Counted from the first letter of the stretch, positions 41,730-50,979 are shown. The stretch is DNA of 64,000 nucleotides from Paralithodes platypus (GCA_032716605.1 CM064539.1:3173550-3237549), one strand, 5' to 3'. Notes: generated by a model not told the origin, from the letters alone. Translations and numbers: made by a program.

Positions 41730-42060
41730 AGGGAGGTACTGGTACAATAAGATACACTATAATGTAACTAGAATAAGATAGATTGTACACCACATTGTAA
41801 CTGTCACCTTAATAATCACGTTCGTCGGTCCCGGACTGAATTAATCATCAATAATCACCGCCATCCAGCCTTCAATAAGCTTCTCTCCTCTACCTAACAG
41901 CTAAGATTCTCATGTAGTATTATCACTGGGCCCATATTATGTATTTAAGAACTACTAAGCTATGAAATTAACATCAAATGATAAGGTAATTTTCAAGTAT
42001 TATTTATGCTCCATTTTCATAATCTTTATATTATATCTCGATACTATTTGTTGCTCTACA
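41730..42060. other. Spacer, nothing recognised
   Basis: No gene, tRNA-like box or family member seen. Confidence 0.4.
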
Positions 42061-42061
42061 G

Positions 42062-42822
42062 TCCCAACAAATAATGTTGACCCGACGAATAATCTGACAA
42101 TTGTCTGGCAGAAATACCTCTAGTCAAAAGGTCACTCGGATTACCTTTTGAGCACACATATTTAATTGGGTAGTAGCCTATAAATCTCATTCACCCTGTT
42201 ACTAACATACACCAGTTACACATTATGACTGTGCAACCATGCGATTGCAATCTGACAATCGGACCACAAATATACTGTATTGAACAAATAATAATCCGAA
42301 AGTACTTACATGACAAAGTGAAGAAGACGTGTAGCTAAAAATGCGGCTGTGAATTCCAATTTGGGCACTGTCACTTTCTTGATGGGCACTACACGAGCCT
42401 TGGCAGCGACTATAGCACTATGGCACCAATCATAAAGTTACACTACAGCGCCATATGCTGAATTACTAGTGTCACAAAACGCGTGCAAAATCACAGCATT
42501 ATTTGAGATGATTTATCGTGGGAAACTTATGTCCTGACAGCTATTCAAGTCCGCCACCAAAGACTGCCAGATTGGTATCAAATCAGGAGGGATCTTCTCA
42601 TCCCAACCGATCTTGGTGCGCCACAGAATCTGTAGGAACAATCGTGACCTAACACTTATTGAGATAAAATAAGACTTCAGAGGCTATCAACCCTATTAGA
42701 TTATTAAGCCAGCACACTGTAAGTCAAGAAGAACGTTAGGACTGGAGCCTCCCTGCAAACACTCCAGTCCCTTCGTGACCTAACACTAACTGGCAATTAT
42801 AGTATACCGAGTGGGTCAAACA
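42062..42822 (-). pseudogene. BEL/Pao-type pol relic (RT connection to RNase H)
   Basis: Minus-strand reading gives, in order, GSLFDPLGIL, RLFLQILWRTKIGWDEKIPP, ILHAFCDTSNSAYGAV, VPIKKVTVPKLEFTAAFLAT, LWSDCQIAIAWL and, after a frame change, NPSDLLTRG. These are hallmarks of the BEL/Pao pol region after RT, including RNase H. At least seven in-frame stops and one shift make it dead. An H element with a 14-bp target duplication splits it. LTRs, integrase and gag are not seen. Confidence 0.85.
42643..42787 (+). mobile_element. H element with 14-bp target duplication
   Basis: CGTGACCTAACACT occurs at 42643-42656 and 42774-42787 around a 117-bp insert (42657-42773). The insert contains AAAATAAGACTTCAGAGGCT and AAGCCAGCACACTGTAAGTC and ends ACACTCCAGTCCCTT. 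The duplication length suits retroposition, but there are no pol III boxes and no A-tail. Confidence 0.8.
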
Positions 42823-42969
42823 GGCTTCCTATTCTTTCTTCCGAGCTTCGATGTTTCTTCTCGACTTTGTTGTGTTTATTCTCTCTCCTTTTAACTTGTT
42901 CCTTTTCGTTTCTCTAACTTCTAGATTACGGTCTGTTTTTTTGGTCTATTTATTCATTTATTCATTTAT

Positions 42970-43277
42970 TTTTTAGTTCCCTCGCTAGACCTCCATCAAA
43001 CTTTAAAAAAAAAAAAAATTAGTTCCCCTGTCAAGATAAATTTGTACATTTTTTGATAGAACAATATCCCAGCAGAAGGCTGGTTTCTCCTAAAATTACA
43101 GGTTCTCTATTGCTCGCCAGGGAAAAATCGGCACGAAATATCTTAATATTTACAAAACAAAATTTAAAGGTCTCAAAATCGCCCAAATAATGGAACGAAC
43201 GTCTTAGAATCTCAAAAACTAATGGGGTTAAACATGAGGGAGAAGGGGAGGCATAAAACCAGCCCATCTCCCGTTAA
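42970..43277 (-). mobile_element. P2 foldback element
   Basis: CTCGCTAGACCTCCATCAAA through TGTACATTTTTTGATAGAAC to GGAGGC..CTCCCGTTAA (TTAA 43274-43277). The left end is eroded by an A-run. Confidence 0.65.
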
Positions 43278-43365
43278 TAGTTGCGAACCCATTTGTAAGA
43301 GTATCGAACACAAGAGACAAAACCCTGCTTTATTATATCCCCCAGATGCTTCAGAACTTGGCGTT

Positions 43366-43792
43366 AGGGAGAAATTTCCACTTGAGGGATTTTTTTCTTT
43401 ACCCCTTTCTCCCTCATGTTTAGCCCCATTGCTTTTGAGATTTTAAGACGTTCGCCCCATTAGTTTGGCGATTTTAAGAACTTTCACCCCATTTATGTCA
43501 CTTTTAAGACCTTTAGTGCCATTTAGGTGTCGATTTTTTCCTGGCGAGCGATAGCGAGCCTGTAATTTAAGAGGAATCGGCTTTCGGCCGAGACATTTTT
43601 CTACCGTAAAATATACAAATTTATCTTGAAAGGGGGTCAAGGGAGTGTAATTTATCTTGAAAGGGGGTCAAGGGAGTGTAATTTATCTTGAAAGGGGGTC
43701 AAGGGAGTGTAATTTATCTTGAAATAGGGTCAAGGGGGTGTAATTTCAAGCTTGATGGAAGTCTAGGAAACACACTAAAAACCTCCCCTTAA
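43366..43792 (+). mobile_element. P2 foldback element with a 31-bp expansion
   Basis: GGGAGAAATTTCCACTTGAG at the left and ACCTCCCCTTAA at the right (TTAA 43789-43792). The core CTGGCGAGCGATAGCGAGCC is present. Four copies of a 31-bp unit (TTTATCTTGAAAGGGGGTCA plus AGGGAGTGTAA) occupy 43620-43745, where other P2 copies have one. Confidence 0.75.
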
Positions 43793-43890
43793 AGGGGGAA
43801 TGGTTCATGTTTTAGTCGATTTTTTTCATTTATGTATTATATGTCTACTTTCATCGCTAGACCTCCATCAAACTTAAAATAAATGTCGAG
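43789..43890 (-). mobile_element. P2-type left end fragment
   Basis: TTAAAGGGGGAATGGTTCAT through CGCTAGACCTCCATCAAACT, then lost. It shares its TTAA with the preceding copy. Confidence 0.5.
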
Positions 43891-44334
43891 GAAACATTGG
43901 CTGCAAAGGGATTCATGTTATTCCCTGCTGAAAAGAACCCTGGGAAGTCAATACATGTATACTATTATTGTAACACCTGGAAGGTTCAATATGATCGATG
44001 CAAGTATCAACAAACAGACGGTGTAATATTGGTGAGAGGTTCTTAGAAGAATTGATTCTTTCATGGCATGTTATCTTGGACAATAATACGTGATCATAGA
44101 ATGTAGTGTAATTTGTTGAGTGGTGAAACAAAATATAAACGTTCAATAAAGTTATATACAGTATGTTAAATGGGTTCATTGAGGTTGTATGCTTTTCTAC
44201 TTGTATTACTGTCAATATATATAATTGATAAGGGTATATTATTATGGACACTTTATAATTATACCCTCTTTATACCTTTATTTCGTAATAGTTTAGACTT
44301 CTCTTGAAATAAATATTATATTATTATTATATAT

Positions 44335-44337
44335 ACA

Positions 44338-44385
<48 letters not shown>

Positions 44386-44440
44386 TGTATATGCGTCTGT
44401 GTATGTGTGTGTGTGAGGGAGAGAGAGAGGGTGTTGCTCA
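44335..44440. repeat. (AT)n then GT/GA simple repeats upstream of the channel-like locus
   Basis: AT tract at about 44338-44383, then GTGTATGTGTGTGTGTG and GAGAGAGAGAGAGG to 44430. It lies 150-240 bp before the start codon at 44580. Confidence 0.9.
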
Positions 44441-44531
44441 GAGGAGGTATTAATGTTTGATTTTCATTTAGCAATGTTATGTTATTGATCGCTTCGTCAA
44501 TACCTTGTTTGCTATCACAATATTACAAGAT

Positions 44532-44583
44532 TAATCGCCTCATATTACTAGATACCGTTCTGTCACTTGCCGTTCCAACATGG
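44532..44583 (+). promoter_or_regulatory. Start context of the channel-like ORF
   Basis: The ATG at 44580 sits in TTCCAACATGG (A or C at -3 region, G at +4). The nearest upstream in-frame stop is TAA at 44532-44534 with no other ATG between, so 44580 is the natural start of this frame. No TATA box was identified with confidence. Confidence 0.55.
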
Positions 44584-45794
44584 CTCGGAGTGGAATGGGT
44601 CTGTTGGGCCGCTTCCGTGTTGGGTTTGACCAAGTTCTAGGAAGATATAAGAGGAACATATTACTCGGCCTGAAGTTTGTCATTGTGTTTACTTTGTTTC
44701 TTTACCAGCTCAGTTTCAACGTTGAGAAATACAGCCAAAGAGCAACCATATTTTCTCATGGAAGATCCCATTATTATCCTCACTTCCCTCCACTAACCAT
44801 CTGTCCTTGGCCATCATTTGACCCTGTACGTCTGAGCCATCTTGGTGTCAACATAACAACTGAATCATTTCCTGAACTTAAGCACAACATTGAAAATTTA
44901 GTTGGTATTGACGGAGAGATGTCTGGCGAGGATTTGGTGGAGGCGGTGGCCTGGCAGGTACAGGACCTTGTGGAGGAAGTACAAGTTGGTCACGTTCATC
45001 ACAGATACAATAGCCACACAGTAACTTCAACATTATGGAGGATGTCTTATTTCCCACTGGGACCTTGTTTTACCTTCACTGCTCCACCTCTGGTCAGTAA
45101 ACAACGTCAGAACATGATCATCAAGCTGCGTGACCTTCCCCCGAGCCTGGAGCCCTATTGGTGGATGGAGGAGGGAGTCAGGAGGAAGTATGAAACACCT
45201 CAAGACTGTAAAATGGTGGCAAGACACTGCACTACTTCTTGTTCCTGGGAACAGTGTTTGAAAAAAATGGATTATGAAAAGATTACATACTTGTCTTTTT
45301 CGTCTCCCAATGCCATTGCTAATGCATTTATCATAGAAGAGCGTGTATATGTCAAAGAAGAATACATAGCCGAGCACTACGATGTTATTCGCACTACAGA
45401 CGGCGTAGGTGATTATGATAAACAACATTACTATCATCACTGTACAATGAAATCTGGGGACGCTCAAGCCAACTGTATTGCATTATATTCAGATACTTTA
45501 AACAATTCAGTAAAATCACTATGTGTGTCTCTCGAAGATCAATATGCAGTTTTTCACAAGTTTCTAAGTATTAGTTACCTGGCAGACTGTGCATTATCTT
45601 TGAAAACCGTTCAAAAAGAATCTCGGTGGAAGTTGCAAGCAAAGGATCGTGATCAAGGATTTGGAGCCAATACGATAAACATAAGTCTATTACCACACAG
45701 AAAGTACTTGCGAGAAGAAGAAATTTATCCTATATCATCCCTTTTAACTGATGTGGGTGGAAGTCTTGGCCTCTTTTTAGGAGTGTCCCTATAG
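44580..45794 (+). CDS. DEG/ENaC-like module 1
   Basis: 404 codons, about 100 shorter than typical family members. A basic N-terminus leads to helix 1 (about residues 26-45, ILLGLKFVIVFTLFLYQL). FPPLTICPWP (69-78) is the counterpart of the post-TM1 FPAVTIC block of the Pfam ASC family. LGPCFTFT (160-167) matches the family G-x-C-Y/F-T-F motif. A Cys-rich region follows (C210, C217, C221, C226). The second helix begins near 384 and includes DVGGSLGLFLGVS. A TAG follows immediately, cutting that helix short. If translated alone the protein would lack half of the pore helix. Expected function: sodium-permeable ligand- or mechano-gated channel subunit of the plasma membrane (family inference). Confidence 0.75.
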   Translation: MARSGMGLLGRFRVGFDQVLGRYKRNILLGLKFVIVFTLFLYQLSFNVEKYSQRATIFSHGRSHYYPHFPPLTICPWPSFDPVRLSHLGVNITTESFPELKHNIENLVGIDGEMSGEDLVEAVAWQVQDLVEEVQVGHVHHRYNSHTVTSTLWRMSYFPLGPCFTFTAPPLVSKQRQNMIIKLRDLPPSLEPYWWMEEGVRRKYETPQDCKMVARHCTTSCSWEQCLKKMDYEKITYLSFSSPNAIANAFIIEERVYVKEEYIAEHYDVIRTTDGVGDYDKQHYYHHCTMKSGDAQANCIALYSDTLNNSVKSLCVSLEDQYAVFHKFLSISYLADCALSLKTVQKESRWKLQAKDRDQGFGANTINISLLPHRKYLREEEIYPISSLLTDVGGSLGLFLGVSL

Positions 45795-47678
45795 GATATT
45801 TGGATGTATGTAGGCTTGACATTATGGCGGAGGTTAATTCTGTCAGTAAGAACATTTCATTACTGCATACCGCTAAAATATTCAAATGTAATTAAAATGA
45901 CTGGGTCATTAATACTTGCAATAGTTCTCTGCATTCACTCTGGACTAATCCTTAAATCATATTATTACCAATCAAAGACATTATCAGTAAAAGTAGAAGC
46001 ACCATCCATCAGTAATAGTTCAGTGAGTCTGCCTAAACTGGACGTCCATAAGGTTGTTACCAGCCACCTAGTGAGCCAGTTCCTTGAGTGTCGTATATTA
46101 CATCATTCACCTGAGCTAGATAATGTGATGACCTGTATTGTACAACAGACGATGGCACATGACCTTCCCTGGGCACCTGTCATTAACCTGCCACCATGCA
46201 CTCCCCATCACTTTACTTATACACGGTTCAAATATGTATTCCAAAAAGACTTCATTCAAAAGTATTCAGACGATTGTCTCTCCTTGTATGGCAACGTAAG
46301 CAGTTTTTCTGCAAACAATAAGGATATTAAGGTTAATATAGAAGAAGACTTTCGCTTGACTTTACTTTATGTATTTTGTAGCTTTGGGGGAATTATTGGA
46401 TTATATTTGGGGTATTCCCTGATCAGTGTGATTAACATAGGGTCATATTCACTTGCAGTGAAATTTTTTGTGAAAATTAAAAGATCAGTTGGACTAATAA
46501 TCTCACGAATTTACATCACAATTGTTACATCGATTTGCTTACTGGTCAGTGTTGTTCAGATACACACATATATCTTCAACCACCCCATGTACGTCAGTAC
46601 AACATTGACTCCTCTAAAAGTAAAAGATATTCCTGCAGTGAGTGTGTGTCCCTGGCCACCATACAACATGACCCTAGTCTTGGAGGCAGCTGGACTGTCC
46701 AAGGTTTATGACGAATTAACCAAACAGAACCCAGAAAACACCCACAACATTATCACCCAACTGCTGCAAGACTTTCCTACCATCAACAACAACAACAGCC
46801 TATGGAACATCAACAACAACAACACCACCGATCTCTGGAGCACTACAGCTTGGCAACACTTTCCTTACACTGTAGTAATAATCAGCCAGCAAGAACACTT
46901 GGAAAAGGATGTCCGTTTCAAATGTAGAAATGATTTTCATAGTAAATTTCATCAGTGTTTACGATGCAATTTGGACTCTACATCAGAAGAATATGTAACT
47001 GAACTAAGTTATTTTATTTACATCGACATGCCAGATATATCTAAGCACCTTTCACTGCCATATATATTTGTGCATGGGAAGAATGAGACCCCTATTCCTG
47101 AACTAATTACTTCACATGGTAGGAATGAGGCCCCTATTCCAGACCTGATGACTTCACATGGTAGGAATGAGACCCCTATTCCTGAACTAATTACTTCACA
47201 TGGTAGGAATGAGGCCCCTATTCCAGACCTGATGACTTCACATGGTAGGAATGAGACCCCTATTCCTGAACTAATTACTTCACATGGTAGGAATGAGGCC
47301 CCTATTCCAGACCTGATGACTTCACATGGTAGGAATGAGACCCCTATTCCTGAACTAATTACTTCACATGGTAGGAATGAGGCCCCTATTCCAGACCTGA
47401 TGACTTCACATGGTAGGAATGAGACCCCTATTCCTGAACTAATTACTTCACATGGTAGGAATGAGGCCCCTATTCCAGACCTGATGACTTCACAAATCCA
47501 ATATTATGAAAACTTTGAAGTGTCTAAAGTGTCAACGTGGTCAACGAGTGATATGAGTGAGGTGCCTGAGGAGTGTCCATCCCTGTGTCTGGATGAGGCT
47601 CTGATGGACTATGTTGGGTGTCGGGTTCCTTGTGTCACTTCACACAACACCTCAACCAATGCCACGTCAACACTTTAG
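45795..47678 (+). CDS. DEG/ENaC-like module 2 and the first part of module 3
   Basis: The frame continues from the codon after TAG 45792-45794; first Met 45804, 624 codons from there. Residues 1-20 complete module 1's second helix and an LWRR cytoplasmic start. Module 2 has a helix at about 28-50, a short 135-residue loop and a helix at about 186-212 with GGIIGLYLGYS. Module 3 has a helix at about 231-258, then DIPAVSVCPWPPYN (275-288), which repeats module 1's CPWP motif. After that come Asn-rich runs, C374/C385/C388, the 140-residue repeat (424-563) and ECPSLC...GCRVPC (C591, C595, C606, C610). The frame stops at 47676-47678 inside the Cys-rich region. Confidence 0.65.
   Translation, partial: DIWMYVGLTLWRRLILSVRTFHYCIPLKYSNVIKMTGSLILAIVLCIHSGLILKSYYYQSKTLSVKVEAPSISNSSVSLPKLDVHKVVTSHLVSQFLECRILHHSPELDNVMTCIVQQTMAHDLPWAPVINLPPCTPHHFTYTRFKYVFQKDFIQKYSDDCLSLYGNVSSFSANNKDIKVNIEEDFRLTLLYVFCSFGGIIGLYLGYSLISVINIGSYSLAVKFFVKIKRSVGLIISRIYITIVTSICLLVSVVQIHTYIFNHPMYVSTTLTPLKVKDIPAVSVCPWPPYNMTLVLEAAGLSKVYDELTKQNPENTHNIITQLLQDFPTINNNNSLWNINNNNTTDLWSTTAWQHFPYTVVIISQQEHLEKDVRFKCRNDFHSKFHQCLRCNLDSTSEEYVTELSYFIYIDMPDISKHLSLPYIFVHGKNETPIPELITSHGRNEAPIPDLMTSHGRNETPIPELITSHGRNEAPIPDLMTSHGRNETPIPELITSHGRNEAPIPDLMTSHGRNETPIPELITSHGRNEAPIPDLMTSHGRNETPIPELITSHGRNEAPIPDLMTSQIQYYENFEVSKVSTWSTSDMSEVPEECPSLCLDEALMDYVGCRVPCVTSHNTSTNATSTL
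47073..47492 (+). repeat. Coding minisatellite: five 84-bp units (ten 14-residue repeats)
   Basis: Within module 3's extracellular loop two 14-residue units alternate, HGRNETPIPELITS and HGRNEAPIPDLMTS, five times each (first copy HGKNET). Only the NET units carry an N-glycosylation sequon. Nucleotide identity between 84-bp units is nearly complete, so the expansion is recent and multiples of three keep the frame open. Confidence 0.95.
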
Positions 47679-47719
47679 TCGACATCATCAATCATTTATG
47701 AAGTTTCCCGAACGACCCG

Positions 47720-48088
47720 ATGAAAGCCTATTCCTCCTTGAAAAATTCAAGGATTATCTCAACATGTCAGATAAAATGTAAGCCAATGATAAAATCCTTT
47801 TTTCTTATTCAAAATGAACATAATGAAACTTGGTTGGACCAAATTCTAATTAAAGTTAGTAAGGGTGTTAAACACATCGAAATCTATATAAATTTTGGAT
47901 CAACGATGCAACATTTAGTATCTGTAGTAGATGGGTACATTTGTTCTCAACTGGTTAGTGACATTGGAAGTATTGTAGGAATGACAGTAGGATTGTCGTT
48001 TTTCTCCATTTTATCCTATGTCGGTTCTTATTATGATAATAATATCCAAAACAAATTATCTACAAGGGTCCAGAGTCCTTCACACTAA
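47720..48088 (+). CDS. DEG/ENaC-like module 3, C-terminal part
   Basis: 122 codons in a frame two steps from the preceding ORF. TCQIKC (15-20) resembles the last extracellular Cys pair of the family. IEIYINFGSTMQHLVSV leads into the helix SDIGSIVGMTVGLSFFSILSY (80-100) with G91-L-S93 as filter. A short polar tail ends at TAA 48086-48088. The stretch 47650-47780 is also open in the third frame (KFPERPDESLFLLEKFKDYL), so two one-base shifts or a small intron could link the parts. The Met at 47720 is probably internal. Confidence 0.6.
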   Translation: MKAYSSLKNSRIISTCQIKCKPMIKSFFLIQNEHNETWLDQILIKVSKGVKHIEIYINFGSTMQHLVSVVDGYICSQLVSDIGSIVGMTVGLSFFSILSYVGSYYDNNIQNKLSTRVQSPSH

Positions 48089-48093
48089 ATAAA
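48088..48093 (+). promoter_or_regulatory. AATAAA polyadenylation signal
   Basis: AATAAA overlaps the last base of the TAA stop. The position directly at the end of the channel-like locus fits a very short 3' UTR, but in AT-rich DNA chance is possible. Confidence 0.4.
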
Positions 48094-48116
48094 TATCAAA
48101 TATTGTAGAAGGCGCT

Positions 48117-48654
48117 TAACCTCTACTGTACCATGGCATAGTAGATAAAAGTGTACTCTCCAATACCAGACTTGTTGCCATAATCAACGAGACAACACCC
48201 TCTCAGCTTAACCCTTTCACGCTCATATGACACAGAGGTTGCCAGATTAGCAAAAAGAAATAGAGTTCTCTCACTCTTATAATTACCTCTCCAAAATTAG
48301 TTTTCTGCCCACAGCTAACTCAAAGACAACTGCAGAGGTTGAAGTAACTAAACTAAAGGTTTCTAAATACCCCTGATGGTAACAAAGGCTTTAAAGTATC
48401 CCTAATAGGCTCAAAATCGCGTCATATGTAGAAGAAGGTTAAGAGTTGGTGGGTAACTGAGCCAGCCAGCCCGGAGTAGCTGAAAGGGAGCATGAGAAGT
48501 GCTGAAAACTCCTCACAGCAGTGCCTCTAAGTCATGTTAGCAGCTTCAACTAGATATTACCAAACCTAGCAGGACAACTGAGAGCCGTCGCTGGTATTGG
48601 TGAATCACTTTTTTACTGACGGCTCTGCGCCGTCGCTGGTATAGTAGAGGTTAA
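48117..48654 (+). mobile_element. W-type TTAA element split by a V element
   Basis: TTAACCTCTACTGTACCATG at 48117 and TCGCTGGTATAGTAGAGGTTAA ending at 48654 are inverted ends. A complete V element lies inside at 48208-48442. Confidence 0.65.
48208..48442 (+). mobile_element. V-family MITE, reference copy
   Basis: 235 bp, TTAA at 48208-48211 and 48439-48442, one copy of the 105-bp core. No ORF. Confidence 0.85.
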
Positions 48655-49700
48655 ACATAATGTGTATTATGCATGGAAGGAGGAAAGTAAATATGTGTTG
48701 GTGTATGTTCATGAATATATACGTAATACATGTCATTAAGAAAAATCGAAAACATCTGTATATTATATGAGTTAGGTTCTTGATACCACACAAAATATGC
48801 TTTGTTAGGAAAATACCTTAGTATTTGTAAAACTTCATCCAAGTATAGCAATATTCCAAAGAGTTGTGTGAATGCTAATAGCACACCTATATAGTTACAA
48901 CAAATTGATATCTTCACTCTGCATTTAGTGTAGCCTATAACCTTGATGATAAGTAGTTGTAATAAGTAACACCCCGTTCTTAACATTAATCATCCATTAC
49001 AAACCCCAATGTACTTGAATAAACTAAACTAATAAGGCAGTTGCATTCACATTGCGAACTATTAAAAACTAACTGTAATGTCCGTTTTATTTATCCACAA
49101 TGTTACCGTGGCTTGAGTTACCCAACCAGAAATGCACTGGAAATTAGCATCTGGTGGCGGTAAAAATGATCTAATTATAAATAGGTAAAAAGTAACTCTT
49201 TCATAGAGTATTTATGTATTGGATTCCTAGCGTGAATACGTAAAAAGTAACTGTTACTTATTTACTTTTTACTTGTTTATTTACAGTCCCAACAAGGAAA
49301 GAGTAAAAAGTAAATAAGTAACTAACTTCACGCGGGTGCCCAACCCCGAAAGGGGTTGAAATAGGGGAGCTATCCCCCCGCCAAAGGCGGCTTTCTAGGG
49401 CCTTTCCTAGCTGATGCTGAGAGGATTGGGTTCTAATCATGTAGTGGTGGGCTGGTCTATCAGAGTGAGAACTGAGCGATCTCTGCCATACCCATCGCTT
49501 ACTCTAACTGTTCCTTTTACTTATAATTATATTTTCTAGATCTCAAGTGACGGCGTTTCTTCCGTGGATTGATCTCCCAATATACTAAGATTGGAAGCCA
49601 AAGCGTCACATCTCTCCTTTGCCCCTTAACTTTCTCTTCATATATTGCTGAGGGGCACAGGGCCCTGGGTGGGGCTTTGGTTTCCCGGGCGTTTCCGCAC
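48655..49700. other. Spacer with a SINE B fragment
   Basis: 48967-49030 is a minus-strand SINE B tail (CACCCCGTTCTTAACATTAA, CCCAATGTACTTGAATAAAC). About 49180-49330 holds several AAAAAGTAA blocks that can form imperfect hairpins. No gene was recognised. Confidence 0.5.
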
Positions 49701-49855
49701 CCTCCACAGCTCCCCGCCATGGAGTGGCTTTGGTCACCCAGGCTTTATTGTGGTCGGCCGGGAGGTTTCTGTGGGGGTGCTCGGTTATGGCCTTGGCCTT
49801 GCTCGGGGCCTTGGGGCTGTTCGGCCAGGCAGCTTGGGGAACAACAACAACTGGC
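49700..49855 (+). pseudogene. LINE T-like 3' end
   Basis: It ends GGGCTGTTCGGCCAGGCAGC then TTGGGGAACAACAACAAC, the same end as 30240-30300. The upstream part is more GC-rich and diverged. Confidence 0.5.
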
Positions 49856-49859
49856 TATA

Positions 49860-50765
49860 ATTGTGTAATATGCTTATATAATTATGTTCTAAAGATCACA
49901 CTGTAGTACAGTGTTTTAAACCTCGGAAAAATACAGGTTAATTAAAAATCAATATTCTTAAATCTAAAGTAATTTTTGTATATCACAAAATATTCAGGAT
50001 ATTCAGGATATTTATGTTAATCTAGCCCAACCTACCTAACCCAGGATTGAAAAAAGAAAAGAAAAAGAAAAACATACCTAGGCCTATTTAGTTGATGTGA
50101 TTTAAGGAAAGGTTAAACCATGGTTAAACCTAATGAAATTAGGCCTACTTTGGACCGGGCTTATAATTAGGGAACTTATTAAATTCGAAAATCGGAAATA
50201 AGTTCGAAATTCCTTCGAATCCATGAACCAATTTTCCGATTTTGAACAGGGACTTTGAAATAGGATCGTATGTAATACTATAAAATTTACTTGGACATAC
50301 GTACGTGGTAATAACTACGTGTTATAGTGCAGGGTATAAAACAGGTACGTGTTCAAATTTCCTTCCAAATATACGTCAGTAAGTTTGTTAAGGCCAAAAA
50401 CTAGGTTGTTGGAATCATGTTCGAAATGTTCTAGCTTGAATTCGGTTCGAAAAGTGCTAACTGGAATTATGTTCGAAAATATCCACTCGGTATTAAATTC
50501 GAGGTTCGTAAATAAGTTTGACCACTCTCTGCTAATACAGTGTCTCTATTGTACCCCAACAAGCCTCGCCTCTGTGACCTTAACCAACTCAATTACTTCC
50601 TCTACTCTCCTGCCACAAGATGCTCCTCCTCTGGCTGGCCAAACCTGCTGTGTCGACCCTCACACAACTAAGCAATCATATACTTTATTGTCTCGTCTTA
50701 GGTAAGCAATCAGACCTTCCATTGTCTCTACTAATGCTAACAATCATATCCTACGTTGTCTCGTC
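49860..50765. other. AT-rich spacer with a cluster of TTCGA motifs
   Basis: Between 50180 and 50510 TTCGA occurs about a dozen times, several inside TTCGAAA. No gene; the 118-codon frame at 50349 has no domain. Confidence 0.4.
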
Positions 50766-50979
50766 ATAACCACTTCACCACTATGACGTATCTTTCATCT
50801 TATTCTGGTTATCATTAGACGATTTTCCATTGTTTATAATCTACCTCTACGACTCAAATGGGTAAATACAATCTCAATGAACCCTCTTAATAACATAGGT
50901 CCATCTCAAACTGCATACCATCATCTAATTTTAGCCAGAATTAAAAGTATAAATGGGTCATGGTGCTGAAGAGGTTAAG
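50766..50979. mobile_element. W-like TTAA element, diverged
   Basis: ACCACTTCACCACTATGACG, GGTTATCATTAGACGATTTT and the right end GGTGCTGAAGAGGTTAA follow the W layout. Confidence 0.55.

Larger units (their letters stand above)
44580..48088 (+). other. Three-module DEG/ENaC-like channel locus (interrupted)
   Basis: Over 3.5 kb, three membrane modules follow one another on the plus strand. Each module's second helix keeps the same pattern: DVGGSLGLFLGVS (45750-45788), SFGGIIGLYLGYS (to 46418) and SDIGSIVGMTVGLS (to 47998). The last residues are the G-x-S of the DEG/ENaC selectivity filter. Modules 1 and 2-3 are in the same frame, separated only by a TAG at 45792-45794; module 3 changes frame between about 47640 and 47780. 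Known DEG/ENaC subunits have two helices and assemble as trimers. Alternatives are separate neighbouring genes, unrecognised introns, or a recent pseudogene. No intron is obvious. Confidence 0.6.

Noticed and set aside
45033..45467. 144-codon minus-strand frame
   Set aside because: Shadow of the channel-like module 1 coding strand.
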